A model generated the notes under the pieces. That model saw nothing but the letters and a program-made list of their open reading frames with translations. It had not been told where the DNA came from and ran no database searches. A stretch of 64,000 bases of DNA, taken from positions 1 through 64,000 of the forward strand of contig JBBQRG010000001.1 of assembly GCA_038215095.1 (NCBI GenBank), in the 5' to 3' direction. The position numbers and the translations under genes are program-made. The first letter of the stretch is position 1. Each line of letters opens with the position of its first letter. Positions 1 through 7,622 of this stretch are shown piece after piece. The stretch is from DATACN01 sp038215095 (GTDB lineage Bacteria; Actinomycetota; Thermoleophilia; Solirubrobacterales; Thermoleophilaceae).

Positions 1-234
1 CAGCAGATCGCCGACCAGTACAAGGAGCAGATCCCGGTGATCCTGAACCTGCAGGGCACCGACACCGATCTCTCCAAGCGGCTGATCGACTTCTCCTCGG
101 GCCTGACCTACGCGCTCGACGGCGGCATGCAGCGGATCGCCGACAAGGTGTTCCTGCTCACGCCGCGCAACGTCGAGGTGTCCGCCGAGGAGCGCGCCCG
201 GCTGATCGAGAAGGGCTTCTTCAACCAGTCGTAG
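1..234 (+). CDS. sepF: Cell division protein SepF, C-terminal part
   Basis: The first base lies inside a reading frame that runs to TAG at 232-234, giving 77 residues; the start is outside the window. The segment contains the SepF/DUF552 pattern: a strand with VILNLQGTD, then RLIDFSSGLTYALDGGMQRI and a final FLLTPRNVEV strand. SepF binds FtsZ and tethers the Z-ring to the membrane through an N-terminal amphipathic helix, which is not visible here. The following genes (proC, yggT, lspA) match the usual actinobacterial and Gram-positive order after the division genes, which supports the call. Confidence 0.93.
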   Translation, partial: QQIADQYKEQIPVILNLQGTDTDLSKRLIDFSSGLTYALDGGMQRIADKVFLLTPRNVEVSAEERARLIEKGFFNQS

Positions 235-247
235 CGGGCGGGCGCAC

Positions 248-253
248 TAGTCT
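248..253 (+). promoter_or_regulatory. Putative -10 box of proC
   Basis: TAGTCT lies 9 nt before the proC ATG. It is one of the TANNNT boxes placed too close to the start codon to leave room for a Shine-Dalgarno sequence, which suggests a leaderless mRNA. Confidence 0.45.
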
Positions 254-262
254 CCCGCTGGC

Positions 263-1021
263 ATGAAGCTGGGTCTGATCGGGGCGGGCAATATGGCCTC
301 CGCGCTCGCGCGCGGGATGGGTCAGCCCGTGCTCGTCTCGGACCCCGACGAGGCCCGAGCGCAGGCCCTGGCGGAGGCGCTGGGCGGCGAGGCGCTCGCC
401 TCCAACGCCGAGGTCGCGGAGCGCGCCGACGTGGTCGTGCTGTGCCACAAGCCGAAGCAGCTGGATGACGTGGCCGGCGAGCTGCGCGGGCTCCCGAAGG
501 CGGTGGCGTCGATCCTGGGCGCGGTCACCACAGCGCGGCTGGAGGAGGCCTACCCGGGCGTGCCGGTGTACCGCTTCATCCCGAACATCCCGGCCGAGCT
601 GCGCCGCGGGGTGCTGTGCTACTCGGCCGGCTCGCGCGCCGGCGAGGGCCCGGAGCGCGAGCTGCTCGAGCTGTTCGGCCGCGCAGGCACCGTCATCCCG
701 CTGGCCGACGAAGCGCTGATCGAGCCCGCCATGGCTGTGATGAGCTCCGGCGTGGCGTTCGTCGCGCTGGTGGCCGAGGCGTTCGCGGACGCCGGCGCCG
801 CGCACGGCCTCGAGCCCGACGACGCCGTGCGCATGGCGGTCGAGACGATGGGCGGCACCGCCGCCTGGGCCGCGCAGCACGACTTCGACCTGGCCGACCT
901 GCGCGAGCGCGTGGCCACCCCCGGCGGGGTCACCGAGCGCGGCCTGAACGCGCTCGAGGAGCGCGGCATGCGCGACGTCTGCCGCGCTGCCGTCGACGCT
1001 GTCGTCGAGGCCACGAAGTGA
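263..1021 (+). CDS. proC: Pyrroline-5-carboxylate reductase
   Basis: Last step of proline synthesis: NAD(P)H-dependent reduction of 1-pyrroline-5-carboxylate in the cytosol. The 252-residue product begins with the Rossmann loop GLIGAGNMASAL (residues 4-15). It ends in the all-helical dimer domain, with the P5CR signature region VATPGGVTERGLNALEE near residues 222-238. Length is slightly below the usual 265-275. The start is ATG 263, preceded by TAGTCT at 248-253. The stop codon overlaps the GTG of yggT (GTGA, 1018-1021), so the two are probably translationally coupled. Position right after sepF is typical. Confidence 0.95.
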   Translation: MKLGLIGAGNMASALARGMGQPVLVSDPDEARAQALAEALGGEALASNAEVAERADVVVLCHKPKQLDDVAGELRGLPKAVASILGAVTTARLEEAYPGVPVYRFIPNIPAELRRGVLCYSAGSRAGEGPERELLELFGRAGTVIPLADEALIEPAMAVMSSGVAFVALVAEAFADAGAAHGLEPDDAVRMAVETMGGTAAWAAQHDFDLADLRERVATPGGVTERGLNALEERGMRDVCRAAVDAVVEATK

Positions 1022-1323
1022 CCCTGCTCGCCGCGATCACCCGCGTCGACGTGGCGCAGTACGTGAACACGCTCGTGCTCGTGTACCTGGTGCTGATCTT
1101 CATCCGCATCCTGATGAGCTGGATCCCGCGCATGCCCTACAACCGCGTGCTGAACACGGTGCTCACCTTCGTCAGCGACGTCACGGACCCGTACCTGAAC
1201 CTGTTCCGCCGCTTCATCCCGCCCCTCCGAATGGGTCCGGGCGCGCTCGACCTGAGCCCGATCATCGCGACGTTCGTGCTGCTGATCGTCGGCGGCCTCG
1301 TGGCCTCGGCGATCCACGGCTAG
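1018..1323 (+). CDS. YggT family membrane protein
   Basis: Small integral membrane protein of 101 residues with two hydrophobic segments (about residues 14-32 and 78-98) flanking a conserved loop. The loop carries ILMSWIPRMPYN and TDPYLNLFRRFIPP, the hallmark of the YggT family (PF02325). Family members sit beside sepF/proC and are thought to take part in membrane or division processes; the biochemical role is unknown. The GTG start at 1018 overlaps the proC stop as GTGA. The TAG stop overlaps the GTG of lspA by one base. In many actinobacteria a divIVA gene lies next to yggT; here it is missing, and a DivIVA-domain gene occurs at 43522 instead. Confidence 0.88.
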   Translation: MTLLAAITRVDVAQYVNTLVLVYLVLIFIRILMSWIPRMPYNRVLNTVLTFVSDVTDPYLNLFRRFIPPLRMGPGALDLSPIIATFVLLIVGGLVASAIHG

Positions 1324-1790
1324 TGGCCCCCGCCGCTCGCGGCGTGGCCCGCGCCGTCGCCACCGCGGCCGTTGTCGTGGGCATCGACCAGGCGACCAAG
1401 GCGCTGGCGGTGCACTCGGTCGCGCGCGGGGACAGCGCGAACGTGTTCTTCGGCCTCAACATCGTGAACTCGCGCAACAGCGGGGTGGCGTTCGGCGCTC
1501 TCCAGGGCGGCGGGCTGATAGTGAGCGTGCTGATCGCCTGCTCGCTGGCCCTGCTGCTGGGCTACTTCGCCATCAACATCGCCACGCCCGGGCTGTGGCT
1601 GCCGGTGGGGATGCTCGTGGGCGGCGCGCTCGGCAACGTGGTGGATCGCATCCGCGAGGGCGCTGTCACGGACTTCATCGACCCGGTGGCCTGGCCCGCC
1701 TTCAACCTGGCGGACGCCTCGATCGTGATCGGCGTGCTGGCGCTGTTCTACGTGATCGAGCGCCCAAAACGGCCCGCGCATGAAGCTTGA
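1323..1790 (+). CDS. lspA: Lipoprotein signal peptidase (signal peptidase II)
   Basis: Membrane aspartyl protease that removes signal peptides from diacylglyceryl-modified prolipoproteins. The 155-residue product has four hydrophobic segments. The family motifs are present: D22 in GIDQATKAL, NSGVAFG at 52-58, and the two catalytic aspartates D108 (GNVVDRI) and D131 (FNLADASI). The GTG start at 1323 shares one base with the yggT stop. The 3' end overlaps rluD by 11 bp, so the cluster is almost certainly one operon. A lipoprotein substrate (lipobox LSGC) is encoded at 60130 in this window. Confidence 0.95.
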   Translation: MAPAARGVARAVATAAVVVGIDQATKALAVHSVARGDSANVFFGLNIVNSRNSGVAFGALQGGGLIVSVLIACSLALLLGYFAINIATPGLWLPVGMLVGGALGNVVDRIREGAVTDFIDPVAWPAFNLADASIVIGVLALFYVIERPKRPAHEA

Positions 1791-2697
1791 GGTGGGGGAG
1801 GAGCGCGCCGGCGAGCGCCTCGACGCCTTCCTCGCCCCCGAGTTCGCGTCGCGAGCGGCCGCCGCGAAGCTGATCGACGCGGGCGCGGTGTCGGTGAACG
1901 GCGCCGCCCGGCCGCGCAGCTGGCGCGTGTCCGCGGGCGAGCTGGTGGAGGTCACGCCGCCCTCGGAGCCCGTGGCGGAACCGGCGGCCGTACCGTTCGA
2001 GGTGGTCTACGAGGACGAGCACCTGATGGTCGTGGACAAGCCTGCCGGCGTGGTGGTGCACCCGGCTCCTGGGCACAGTGGACCCACGCTCGCCGAGGCG
2101 CTGCGCGGCCGCGCCGCCGGTGGCGAGGACCCCACCCGCGCGGGCATCGTGCACCGCCTCGACCGCGACACGTCGGGGCTGATGATCGTGGCGAAGTCCG
2201 AGCAGGCCTACGCCGAGCTCCAGCGCATGATCCGCGAGCGCGAACTGCAGCGCGAGTACCTGGCGCTCGTGACCGGCCAGCCCGACGCCGAGTCGGGCAC
2301 GATCGACGCCCCGATCGGGCGCGACCGCTCGCGGCGCACGGTGCAGTCCACCAGCACCGACAAGGCCCGGGCCGCGATTACCCATTTCCGCGTGCTGGAG
2401 CGCTTCCCGCGAACCTCGTTGCTCGAGGTCAGGCTGGAGACCGGCCGCACCCACCAGATCCGCGCGCACCTGGAGGCGATCGGCCATCCGGTATGCGGCG
2501 ATGAGGCCTACGGAGGCGCGGAATGCGGCCGGCGGCTGGGGCTGAAGCGCCAGTTCCTGCACTCGTGCCGTTTGATGTTTAGTCATCCCGTGACCAGGGA
2601 ATCCATCGCCTGCGAGTCCAAACCACCCGTGGACCTGCGTCCCATACTCGACGTAGCCAAGCGGGAGCCAGTCTCCGGAGGGCCAGACGGGGACTGA
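1780..2697 (+). CDS. rluD: RluD-type 23S rRNA pseudouridine synthase
   Basis: RluA-family pseudouridine synthase of 305 residues. It has an N-terminal S4-like RNA-binding segment (about residues 10-60) and the catalytic domain with HRLDRDTSG at 125-133, in which D128 is the expected nucleophile. Later motifs LVTGQPD and ETGRTHQIRAHLEAIGHPV are also typical. Which uridines it modifies (RluD-type 1911/1915/1917) cannot be told from sequence alone. The ATG start at 1780 lies inside lspA. This is the last gene of the operon and is followed by a strong terminator. Confidence 0.92.
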   Translation: MKLEVGEERAGERLDAFLAPEFASRAAAAKLIDAGAVSVNGAARPRSWRVSAGELVEVTPPSEPVAEPAAVPFEVVYEDEHLMVVDKPAGVVVHPAPGHSGPTLAEALRGRAAGGEDPTRAGIVHRLDRDTSGLMIVAKSEQAYAELQRMIRERELQREYLALVTGQPDAESGTIDAPIGRDRSRRTVQSTSTDKARAAITHFRVLERFPRTSLLEVRLETGRTHQIRAHLEAIGHPVCGDEAYGGAECGRRLGLKRQFLHSCRLMFSHPVTRESIACESKPPVDLRPILDVAKREPVSGGPDGD

Positions 2698-2704
2698 AAC
2701 ATAG

Positions 2705-2734
2705 AACGAGGCGGCTTCCGAGCCGCCTCGTTTT
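2705..2734 (+). terminator. Rho-independent terminator after rluD
   Basis: A perfect 10-bp stem, CGAGGCGGCT (2707-2716) with AGCCGCCTCG (2721-2730), has a 4-nt loop and runs directly into TTTT (2731-2734). Two A residues before the stem can extend it with the first two Ts. It begins 7 bp after the rluD stop and is the clearest intrinsic terminator in the window. Confidence 0.93.
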
Positions 2735-2737
2735 GTG

Positions 2738-2743
2738 TCTAAT
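2738..2743 (+). promoter_or_regulatory. Putative -10 box for the gene at 2755
   Basis: TCTAAT just after the terminator, 11 nt before ATG 2755. No ribosome binding site is visible in between. Confidence 0.3.
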
Positions 2744-2754
2744 CCGCACCAGCG

Positions 2755-3136
2755 ATGGTCGACCTGACGCCGGCAGAACGCGAGGAACTCGCAGCGCTGC
2801 TCAAGGGGTCCTCGCTGAACGGGTTACTCGGTCAGTGGGAAGCGTTTGTGACAGCCGTCGAGCGCGGCTACGACGACTCCATCTATGAGTACACGAACGA
2901 CCTCTCTGTTCGCGATCGTCTCCAAGATCTGGTGCGCGCATCGTCACCGGGCCTGCGGCGGCAAGCTGGAGGGCGCACTGGCACCAGTGGATGGGCGCTT
3001 CACAGCTACCACGGAGCCGGCGGCTCGCCCGCTGAGCGCCGCCGAACTCGATCTCCCTCCGTGGTGGGGCCGTGTCCCGAAGCGAAGGGTTGGCGAGCTC
3101 GTCGACGACCTCGAAACGATGGGACACGTCGAGTGA
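2755..3136 (+). pseudogene. Conserved hypothetical protein interrupted by a +1 frameshift
   Basis: Frame one reads from ATG 2755 through an acidic helical start (ERGYDDSIYEYTNDLSVRDRL) to about 2961. The natural continuation KLEGALAPVDGRF to PPWWGRVPKRRVGELVDDLE lies in the next frame, ending at TGA 3134-3136. Skipping one base near 2959-2962 (in GGCGGCAAG) joins the halves into about 126 residues. The joined shape, a YDDxIYEYxNDLS segment, a central helix and a tryptophan-rich tail, resembles a small actinobacterial family I know only as hypothetical. The break may be a sequencing error, a recent mutation or programmed frameshifting. No function is assigned. Confidence 0.6.
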
Positions 3137-3147
3137 ATGTCCGCGGC

Positions 3148-3153
3148 TAGACT
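3148..3153 (+). promoter_or_regulatory. Putative -10 box of the rpsB transcript
   Basis: TAGACT about 118 bp before the rpsB start, just after the frameshifted gene. It would give rpsB a leader of roughly 110 nt, unlike the leaderless genes elsewhere in the window. Confidence 0.4.
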
Positions 3154-3159
3154 CCCCTC

Positions 3160-3270
3160 GGCAAAGAAAGCGATCCCGCCGGGGCGCTCGCGGCCCTGCC
3201 CGGCAACTGCCGGGTCCGCGTCTTCCGGTTCGGCGGGGGCAGTCACACAACACGTAAGGGAGCAGGAACT
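3160..3270 (+). promoter_or_regulatory. rpsB leader with stem-loop and ribosome binding site
   Basis: Gene-free leader before rpsB. It holds a short hairpin CCCGGCA (3199-3205) with TGCCGGG (3208-3214) and a good Shine-Dalgarno AAGGGAG (3256-3262) 8 nt before the TTG start. No T-run follows the hairpin, so it is not a simple terminator. Ribosomal S2 operons are often autoregulated at the leader; that role here is inference. Confidence 0.4.
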
Positions 3271-4182
3271 TTGGCTCACGTCGGAATCAAGGAGCTGCTG
3301 GAGGCCGGTGTTCACTTCGGCCATCAGACGCGCCGCTGGAATCCCAAGATGCGCCGCTACATCTTCGGCGAGCGCGCCGGGATCCACATCATCGACCTGC
3401 AGAAGACGGAGAAGCTGATCGAGACCGCGCAGGAGTTCGCCGGCGAGCTGGCGGGCCGGGGCGGCAAGATCCTCTTCGTAGGCACAAAGAAGCAGGCTCG
3501 CGACGCCATCAAGGAGGGCGCCGAGCGGGCGAACATGCCGTATGTGAACCAGCGCTGGCTGGGCGGCCTGCTGACGAACTTCCAGACGATCAACGGGCGC
3601 ATCAAGCGCCTGCACGAGCTGACCGATTGGACCGAGACCGGCACGATGGAGCTGCTGCCGACGCGCGAGCGCATCGGGGCCATGAAGGAGCTCGAGAAGC
3701 TCGAGACCAACCTCGGCGGCGTTCGCGACATGCAGCGGCCGCCGGACGCGATGTTCGTGGTGGACATGAAGACCGAGGAGATCGCCGTGCGCGAGGCCGT
3801 GCGGCTGAAGATCCCGATCATCGGCCTGGTCGACTCGAACTGCGACCCGGATCCGGTGAGCTACGTGATCGCCGGCAACGACGACGCGATCCGCTCGTGC
3901 AAGCTCGCGGTGGACGCCATCGCCGACACGGCCGCGGAGCGCGCGCAGCGCTTCCGCGACGAGGAGGAGCGCGCGCGGCTCGAGCGCGAGGAGCAGGAGC
4001 GCCGGGAGGCCGAGGAGCGCGCCGTGCGCGAGGCCGACGAGAAGGAGAAGCAGGAGGCCGAGGAGCGGGCCCGTCGCGAGGCGGAGGAAGCCGGCTTCTC
4101 GCCCGACGAGCCGGCCCAGCCGGTTCCCGCCCAGGCCGCCCCGCGCGAGCGCCGCACGTTCGATCCGAACGAGGGGGCCTAG
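3271..4182 (+). CDS. rpsB: 30S ribosomal protein S2
   Basis: Structural protein of the small subunit. The 303-residue product starts with GIKELLEAGVHFGHQTRRWNPKM and keeps the S2 motifs QRWLGGLLTNFQT and VDMKTEEIAVREA. The family is usually about 240-260 residues. The excess is a highly charged, probably coiled-coil or disordered C-terminal tail from about residue 228, made of E/R/A-rich repeats such as EERARLEREEQERREAEE. The start is TTG 3271, chosen because AAGGGAG sits 8 nt upstream and the next residues match the family start. It is followed by tsf at 2 bp, the usual rpsB-tsf operon. Confidence 0.97.
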   Translation: MAHVGIKELLEAGVHFGHQTRRWNPKMRRYIFGERAGIHIIDLQKTEKLIETAQEFAGELAGRGGKILFVGTKKQARDAIKEGAERANMPYVNQRWLGGLLTNFQTINGRIKRLHELTDWTETGTMELLPTRERIGAMKELEKLETNLGGVRDMQRPPDAMFVVDMKTEEIAVREAVRLKIPIIGLVDSNCDPDPVSYVIAGNDDAIRSCKLAVDAIADTAAERAQRFRDEEERARLEREEQERREAEERAVREADEKEKQEAEERARREAEEAGFSPDEPAQPVPAQAAPRERRTFDPNEGA

Positions 4183-4184
4183 CC

Positions 4185-4796
4185 GTGGAGGCCGCGATCA
4201 AGGCAGGCGACGTAAAGGCCCTGCGCGAGCGCACCGGCGCGGGGATGATGGATTGCAAGGCCGCGCTGCAGGAGGCCGGCGGCGACCTGGACAAGGCCGT
4301 CGACATCCTGCGCGTGAAGGGCCAGGCGCAGGCGGCCAAGCGCGGCGAGCGCGCGGCCTCGGAGGGGCTCGTGACCAGCTACGTGCACGCCACCGGCAAG
4401 ATCGGCGTGCTCGTGGAGGTGAACTGCGAGACCGACTTCGTGGCCCGCACAGAGCCGTTCGAGGAGTTCGGCCGCGACGTGGCGCTGCACATCGCCGCTG
4501 CGGCTCCGCGCTACGTGACCGAGGACGAGGTCCCGCAGGAGGAGAAGGACGCCGAGCTGCGCGTCCTCCAGGAGCAGGCCGCCGCCGACGGCAAGCCGGA
4601 GGAGCTGCAGAAGAAGATCGCCGAGGGCCGCATGCGCAAGTGGCTCGAGGAGATCGTGCTGCTCCACCAGAACCACGTGAACCCCGACAAGCACGGCGGC
4701 AAGAGCATCGAGGAGCTGCGCACCGAGTTGGCCGCGAGCACGGGCGAGAACGTCGTGATCAGGCGCTTCGCGCGCTTCCAGATCGGCGAGGAGTGA
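4185..4796 (+). CDS. tsf: Elongation factor Ts
   Basis: Nucleotide exchange factor that recycles EF-Tu-GDP. The GTG start at 4185 has GAGGGGGC upstream, giving 203 residues. The N-terminal UBA-like helices carry the signature TGAGMMDCKAAL, and the core contains VEVNCETDFVAR. It is a compact EF-Ts of the Thermus/chloroplast length class, shorter than the roughly 283 residues of Escherichia coli. The stop overlaps the pyrH GTG (GTGA, 4793-4796). Confidence 0.96.
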   Translation: MEAAIKAGDVKALRERTGAGMMDCKAALQEAGGDLDKAVDILRVKGQAQAAKRGERAASEGLVTSYVHATGKIGVLVEVNCETDFVARTEPFEEFGRDVALHIAAAAPRYVTEDEVPQEEKDAELRVLQEQAAADGKPEELQKKIAEGRMRKWLEEIVLLHQNHVNPDKHGGKSIEELRTELAASTGENVVIRRFARFQIGEE

Positions 4797-5515
4797 CCGC
4801 CTCCTTCGAGCGCATCCTGCTGAAGCTCTCCGGCGAGGCCCTGATGGGGGACCTCGCCTACGGGGCCGATCCGAAGCGCATCGCCGCCATCGCCGCCCAG
4901 GTGAAGGCGGTGGCCGACCGCGGCGTGCAGATCGCGATCGTGGTGGGCGGCGGCAACATCTATCGCGGCCTGTCGAGCGCGGCGGCGGGCATGGACCGGG
5001 CAACCGGGGACTACATGGGCATGCTGGCCACGGTGCTCAACGCGCTGGCCCTGCAGGACGCGCTCGAGACTGCCGGCGCGGTGACCCGCGTGCAGTCGGC
5101 CATCACGATCTCGGAGGTGGCCGAGCCCTACATCCGCCGCCGCGCCATGCGGCACCTGGAGAAGGGCCGCATCGTGATCTTCGCCGCGGGCACCGGCAAC
5201 CCGTTCTTCACCACCGACACCGCCGCCGCCCTGCGCGCGCTCGAGATCCACGCCGAGGCCATCCTGATGGCCAAGAACGGGGTGGAGGGCGTGTACACCG
5301 CCGACCCCCGCGAGGAGCCCGACGCCCGCTTCATCGAGGAGATCTCCCACCGCGAGGCGATCGAGCAGCGCCTGGCCGTGATGGACTCCACGGCCCTCTC
5401 GCTCTGCATGGACAACGGCCTGCCCATCTACGTCTTCAACATGGACGACGAGCGCAACATCGACCGGATAGTGTGCGGCGAGAGGGTGGGGACGCTGGTG
5501 GCGACGGGGACATGA
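4793..5515 (+). CDS. pyrH: UMP kinase
   Basis: Phosphorylates UMP to UDP for pyrimidine nucleotides, RNA and UDP-sugars. The product is 240 residues of the amino-acid-kinase fold. It shows KLSGEALMG near the N terminus, the glycine-rich VVGGGNIYRG, and the phosphate/substrate region GTGNPFFTTDTAAALRA. The GTG start overlaps the tsf stop, and the ATG of frr overlaps its own stop (ATGA), so rpsB-tsf-pyrH-frr reads as one coupled operon. Confidence 0.96.
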   Translation: MTASFERILLKLSGEALMGDLAYGADPKRIAAIAAQVKAVADRGVQIAIVVGGGNIYRGLSSAAAGMDRATGDYMGMLATVLNALALQDALETAGAVTRVQSAITISEVAEPYIRRRAMRHLEKGRIVIFAAGTGNPFFTTDTAAALRALEIHAEAILMAKNGVEGVYTADPREEPDARFIEEISHREAIEQRLAVMDSTALSLCMDNGLPIYVFNMDDERNIDRIVCGERVGTLVATGT

Positions 5516-6090
5516 GCAACGGCGACGACGACGTCATCAAGGACTTTCTCGACGAAGCGGGCGGCCGGATGGCCAAGTCGGTCGAGTCCACGCGCAACGA
5601 GTTCTCCACCGTGCGCACCGGCCGCGCCTCTCCCCACCTCCTCGACCGCATCGAGGTGGACTACTACGGCGCCGTGACGCCGCTCTCCCAGCTCTCGCAG
5701 GTGTCGGCCACGGAAGCCCGCCTGCTCACGATCACGCCCTACGACAAGAACTCGATCAAGCAGATCGAGAAGGCGATCCTCGAGTCGGACATCGGGCTGA
5801 CGCCGAACAACGACGGGAACGTGATCCGCCTCTCGATCCCGGAGCTCACCGAGGAGCGCCGCCGCGAGCTGGTGCGGATCGTTCACAACATCGCCGAGCA
5901 GGGCCGCGTGGCCGTGCGCAACATCCGCCGCGACGTCCTGCACGACCTGCGCGAGCTGAAGAACGAGGGCGAGGTGGGCTCCGACGACGAGCACCGCGCC
6001 GAGTCAGAGCTGCAGAAGCTGACCGACGCCCGCGTCGGCGAGATCGACAAGCTGCTGGCCGGCAAGGAAGAAGAGATCCTGGAGGTGTGA
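5512..6090 (+). CDS. frr: Ribosome recycling factor
   Basis: With EF-G it splits post-termination ribosomes. From ATG 5512 the protein has 192 residues, slightly longer than the usual 185 because of an acidic N terminus (MSNGDDDVIKDF). Typical motifs are RTGRASPHLLDRI, ITPYDKNSIKQIEKAI, GLTPNNDGNVIRL and PELTEERRRELV. The start was placed at the ATGA overlap with pyrH; an upstream in-frame ATG at 5473 would add 13 residues unlike the family. Confidence 0.96.
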   Translation: MSNGDDDVIKDFLDEAGGRMAKSVESTRNEFSTVRTGRASPHLLDRIEVDYYGAVTPLSQLSQVSATEARLLTITPYDKNSIKQIEKAILESDIGLTPNNDGNVIRLSIPELTEERRRELVRIVHNIAEQGRVAVRNIRRDVLHDLRELKNEGEVGSDDEHRAESELQKLTDARVGEIDKLLAGKEEEILEV

Positions 6091-6758
6091 CCGCCTCCCG
6101 GGCGCGCTACGTCGCGATCATCACCGACGGCAACGGGCGCTGGGCGCAGTCCCGCGGCCTGCCGGTGCTCGCCGGCCACGAGGCCGGGGCCGATGTGGTG
6201 AAGGCGCGCCTGCGCGACGCGGTCGAGCTGGGGGTCGAGGAGCTCACCGTGTACTCCTTCTCGACCGAGAACTGGACCCGCTCGCCCGACGAGGTGCAGG
6301 GGCTGATGGCGATGTTCGCGCACCGCATCGACCGCGAGACGCCTGAGCTCCACGAGGAGGGCGTGCGGATGCGCTTCATCGGGCGGCGCGACCGCCTCGA
6401 CCCCGGCCTGCTGAACCGCATGGAGTGGGCCGAGGAGAAGACCGGCGCGAACGACCGGATCACGCTGTTCGTGGCGTTCGACTACGGCGGCCGGACGGAG
6501 ATCATGGAGGCGGCGCGAAGCTTCACGGGCGACACCGAGGAGGAGTTCCGCAGCCACCTCTACGCGCCCGACATGCACGACCCCGACCTACTCATTCGGA
6601 CGAGCGGCGAGCAGCGCGTCTCGAACTACCTGCTGTGGCAGGTGGCCTACTCGGAGTTCGTGTTCCGCGACGAGCTGTGGCCGGACTTCTCGCGCGAGGC
6701 GTTCGAGCAGTCGCTCGAGGAGTTCGCGGCCCGCGCGCGGCGCTTCGGGGCGCGCTAG
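6087..6758 (+). CDS. uppS: Isoprenyl transferase (undecaprenyl diphosphate synthase type)
   Basis: cis-prenyltransferase that extends farnesyl or a longer diphosphate with IPP to the lipid carrier of cell-wall synthesis. It has 223 residues with DGNGRWA at 14-20 (D14 binds Mg-IPP), STENWTRS and the substrate region RTSGEQRVSNYLLWQ. It is slightly shorter than the 240-250 usual and lacks the long N-terminal leader. The GTG start overlaps the frr stop as GTGA. The chain length made cannot be decided from sequence. Confidence 0.93.
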   Translation: MTASRARYVAIITDGNGRWAQSRGLPVLAGHEAGADVVKARLRDAVELGVEELTVYSFSTENWTRSPDEVQGLMAMFAHRIDRETPELHEEGVRMRFIGRRDRLDPGLLNRMEWAEEKTGANDRITLFVAFDYGGRTEIMEAARSFTGDTEEEFRSHLYAPDMHDPDLLIRTSGEQRVSNYLLWQVAYSEFVFRDELWPDFSREAFEQSLEEFAARARRFGAR

Positions 6759-6761
6759 GCG

Positions 6762-7595
6762 ATGGCGGCGCGGCGAGAGGGGAGGGCTCCGGAGCGGAAG
6801 CGGTCGGACACCGGCGCGCGCATCCTCGCGGCGATCCCCGCGATCGCCTTCGCGCTCTTCATCGTGCTGAGCGGGGGGCTGGTGTTCGCCGCTGGCCTGG
6901 TGCTGCTCGGCGTCGTGGCCCTGAGCGAGCTCTACCGCCTGATGGAGCGGGTGCGGCCGGTGAACCTGGGCGGCATCCTGGCGCTCGTCGGCATGGTGCT
7001 GGCCGCGCACTGGGGGGCGCCGAAGCACGTGCTGATGGTGCTGGTGGGCGCCTTCCCCGTGGTCTTCTACCTGTCCTTCCTGCGGCCTCGGCGCCCGAAT
7101 GTGTCGTGGGCGATCGCGGCCACGCTGTTCGGCGTGCTGTGGATCGGGCTCCCGCTCGTGCACGCCGTCTTCCTGCGCGCGCTGCCCCACGGCGACGGGC
7201 TGTTGATCGACGTGCTCGTGGGCACCTTCCTCGGCGACACCGCCGCCTACTTCGGCGGGCGAATGTACGGCCGCCGGCCGCTCGCTCCCTCGATCTCGCC
7301 GAACAAGACCCTGGAGGGCCTCGTGGCGGGCATCCTCGGCGCGACGTTCGCCTTTTGGTGCGCCGGCCTCTACCAGGACTGGCTTACCGGCGCGGACGCC
7401 CTGCTGATCGGCTTCCTGGTGGCCCTGGCGGCTCCCGTCGGAGACCTGTTCGAGTCGCTGATCAAGCGCGACCTCGACGTCAAGGACACAGGCCGCATAT
7501 TCGGCGCCCACGGGGGCGTCCTGGACCGCCTCGACGCGGTCTTCTTCACGGTGGTCGTGGGCTACTACGCCGCGGTCGCATTGGGCTACACCTGA
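6762..7595 (+). CDS. cdsA: Phosphatidate cytidylyltransferase
   Basis: Integral membrane enzyme that makes CDP-diacylglycerol from phosphatidate and CTP, the precursor used by pgsA at 18834. The 277-residue product has about seven to eight hydrophobic segments and the CdsA signature near the C terminus, SLIKRDLDVKDTGRIFGAHG, with the invariant K-R and K-D. ATG 6762 lies 3 bp after the uppS stop. The usual next gene is dxr; here a GAF-GGDEF gene is inserted between them. Confidence 0.95.
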   Translation: MAARREGRAPERKRSDTGARILAAIPAIAFALFIVLSGGLVFAAGLVLLGVVALSELYRLMERVRPVNLGGILALVGMVLAAHWGAPKHVLMVLVGAFPVVFYLSFLRPRRPNVSWAIAATLFGVLWIGLPLVHAVFLRALPHGDGLLIDVLVGTFLGDTAAYFGGRMYGRRPLAPSISPNKTLEGLVAGILGATFAFWCAGLYQDWLTGADALLIGFLVALAAPVGDLFESLIKRDLDVKDTGRIFGAHGGVLDRLDAVFFTVVVGYYAAVALGYT

Positions 7596-7622
7596 GGCCA
7601 AAAACAGCCGATGTAGTCCCTG

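Noticed and set aside
2950..2970. Programmed +1 frameshift as the default explanation
   Set aside because: There is no slow codon or classical slippery site, and a second break in similar G/C context at 34300 makes sequencing error or mutation at least as likely.
3199..3214. Intrinsic terminator before rpsB
   Set aside because: The stem has a tiny loop and no T-run follows, so it cannot be a standard terminator.
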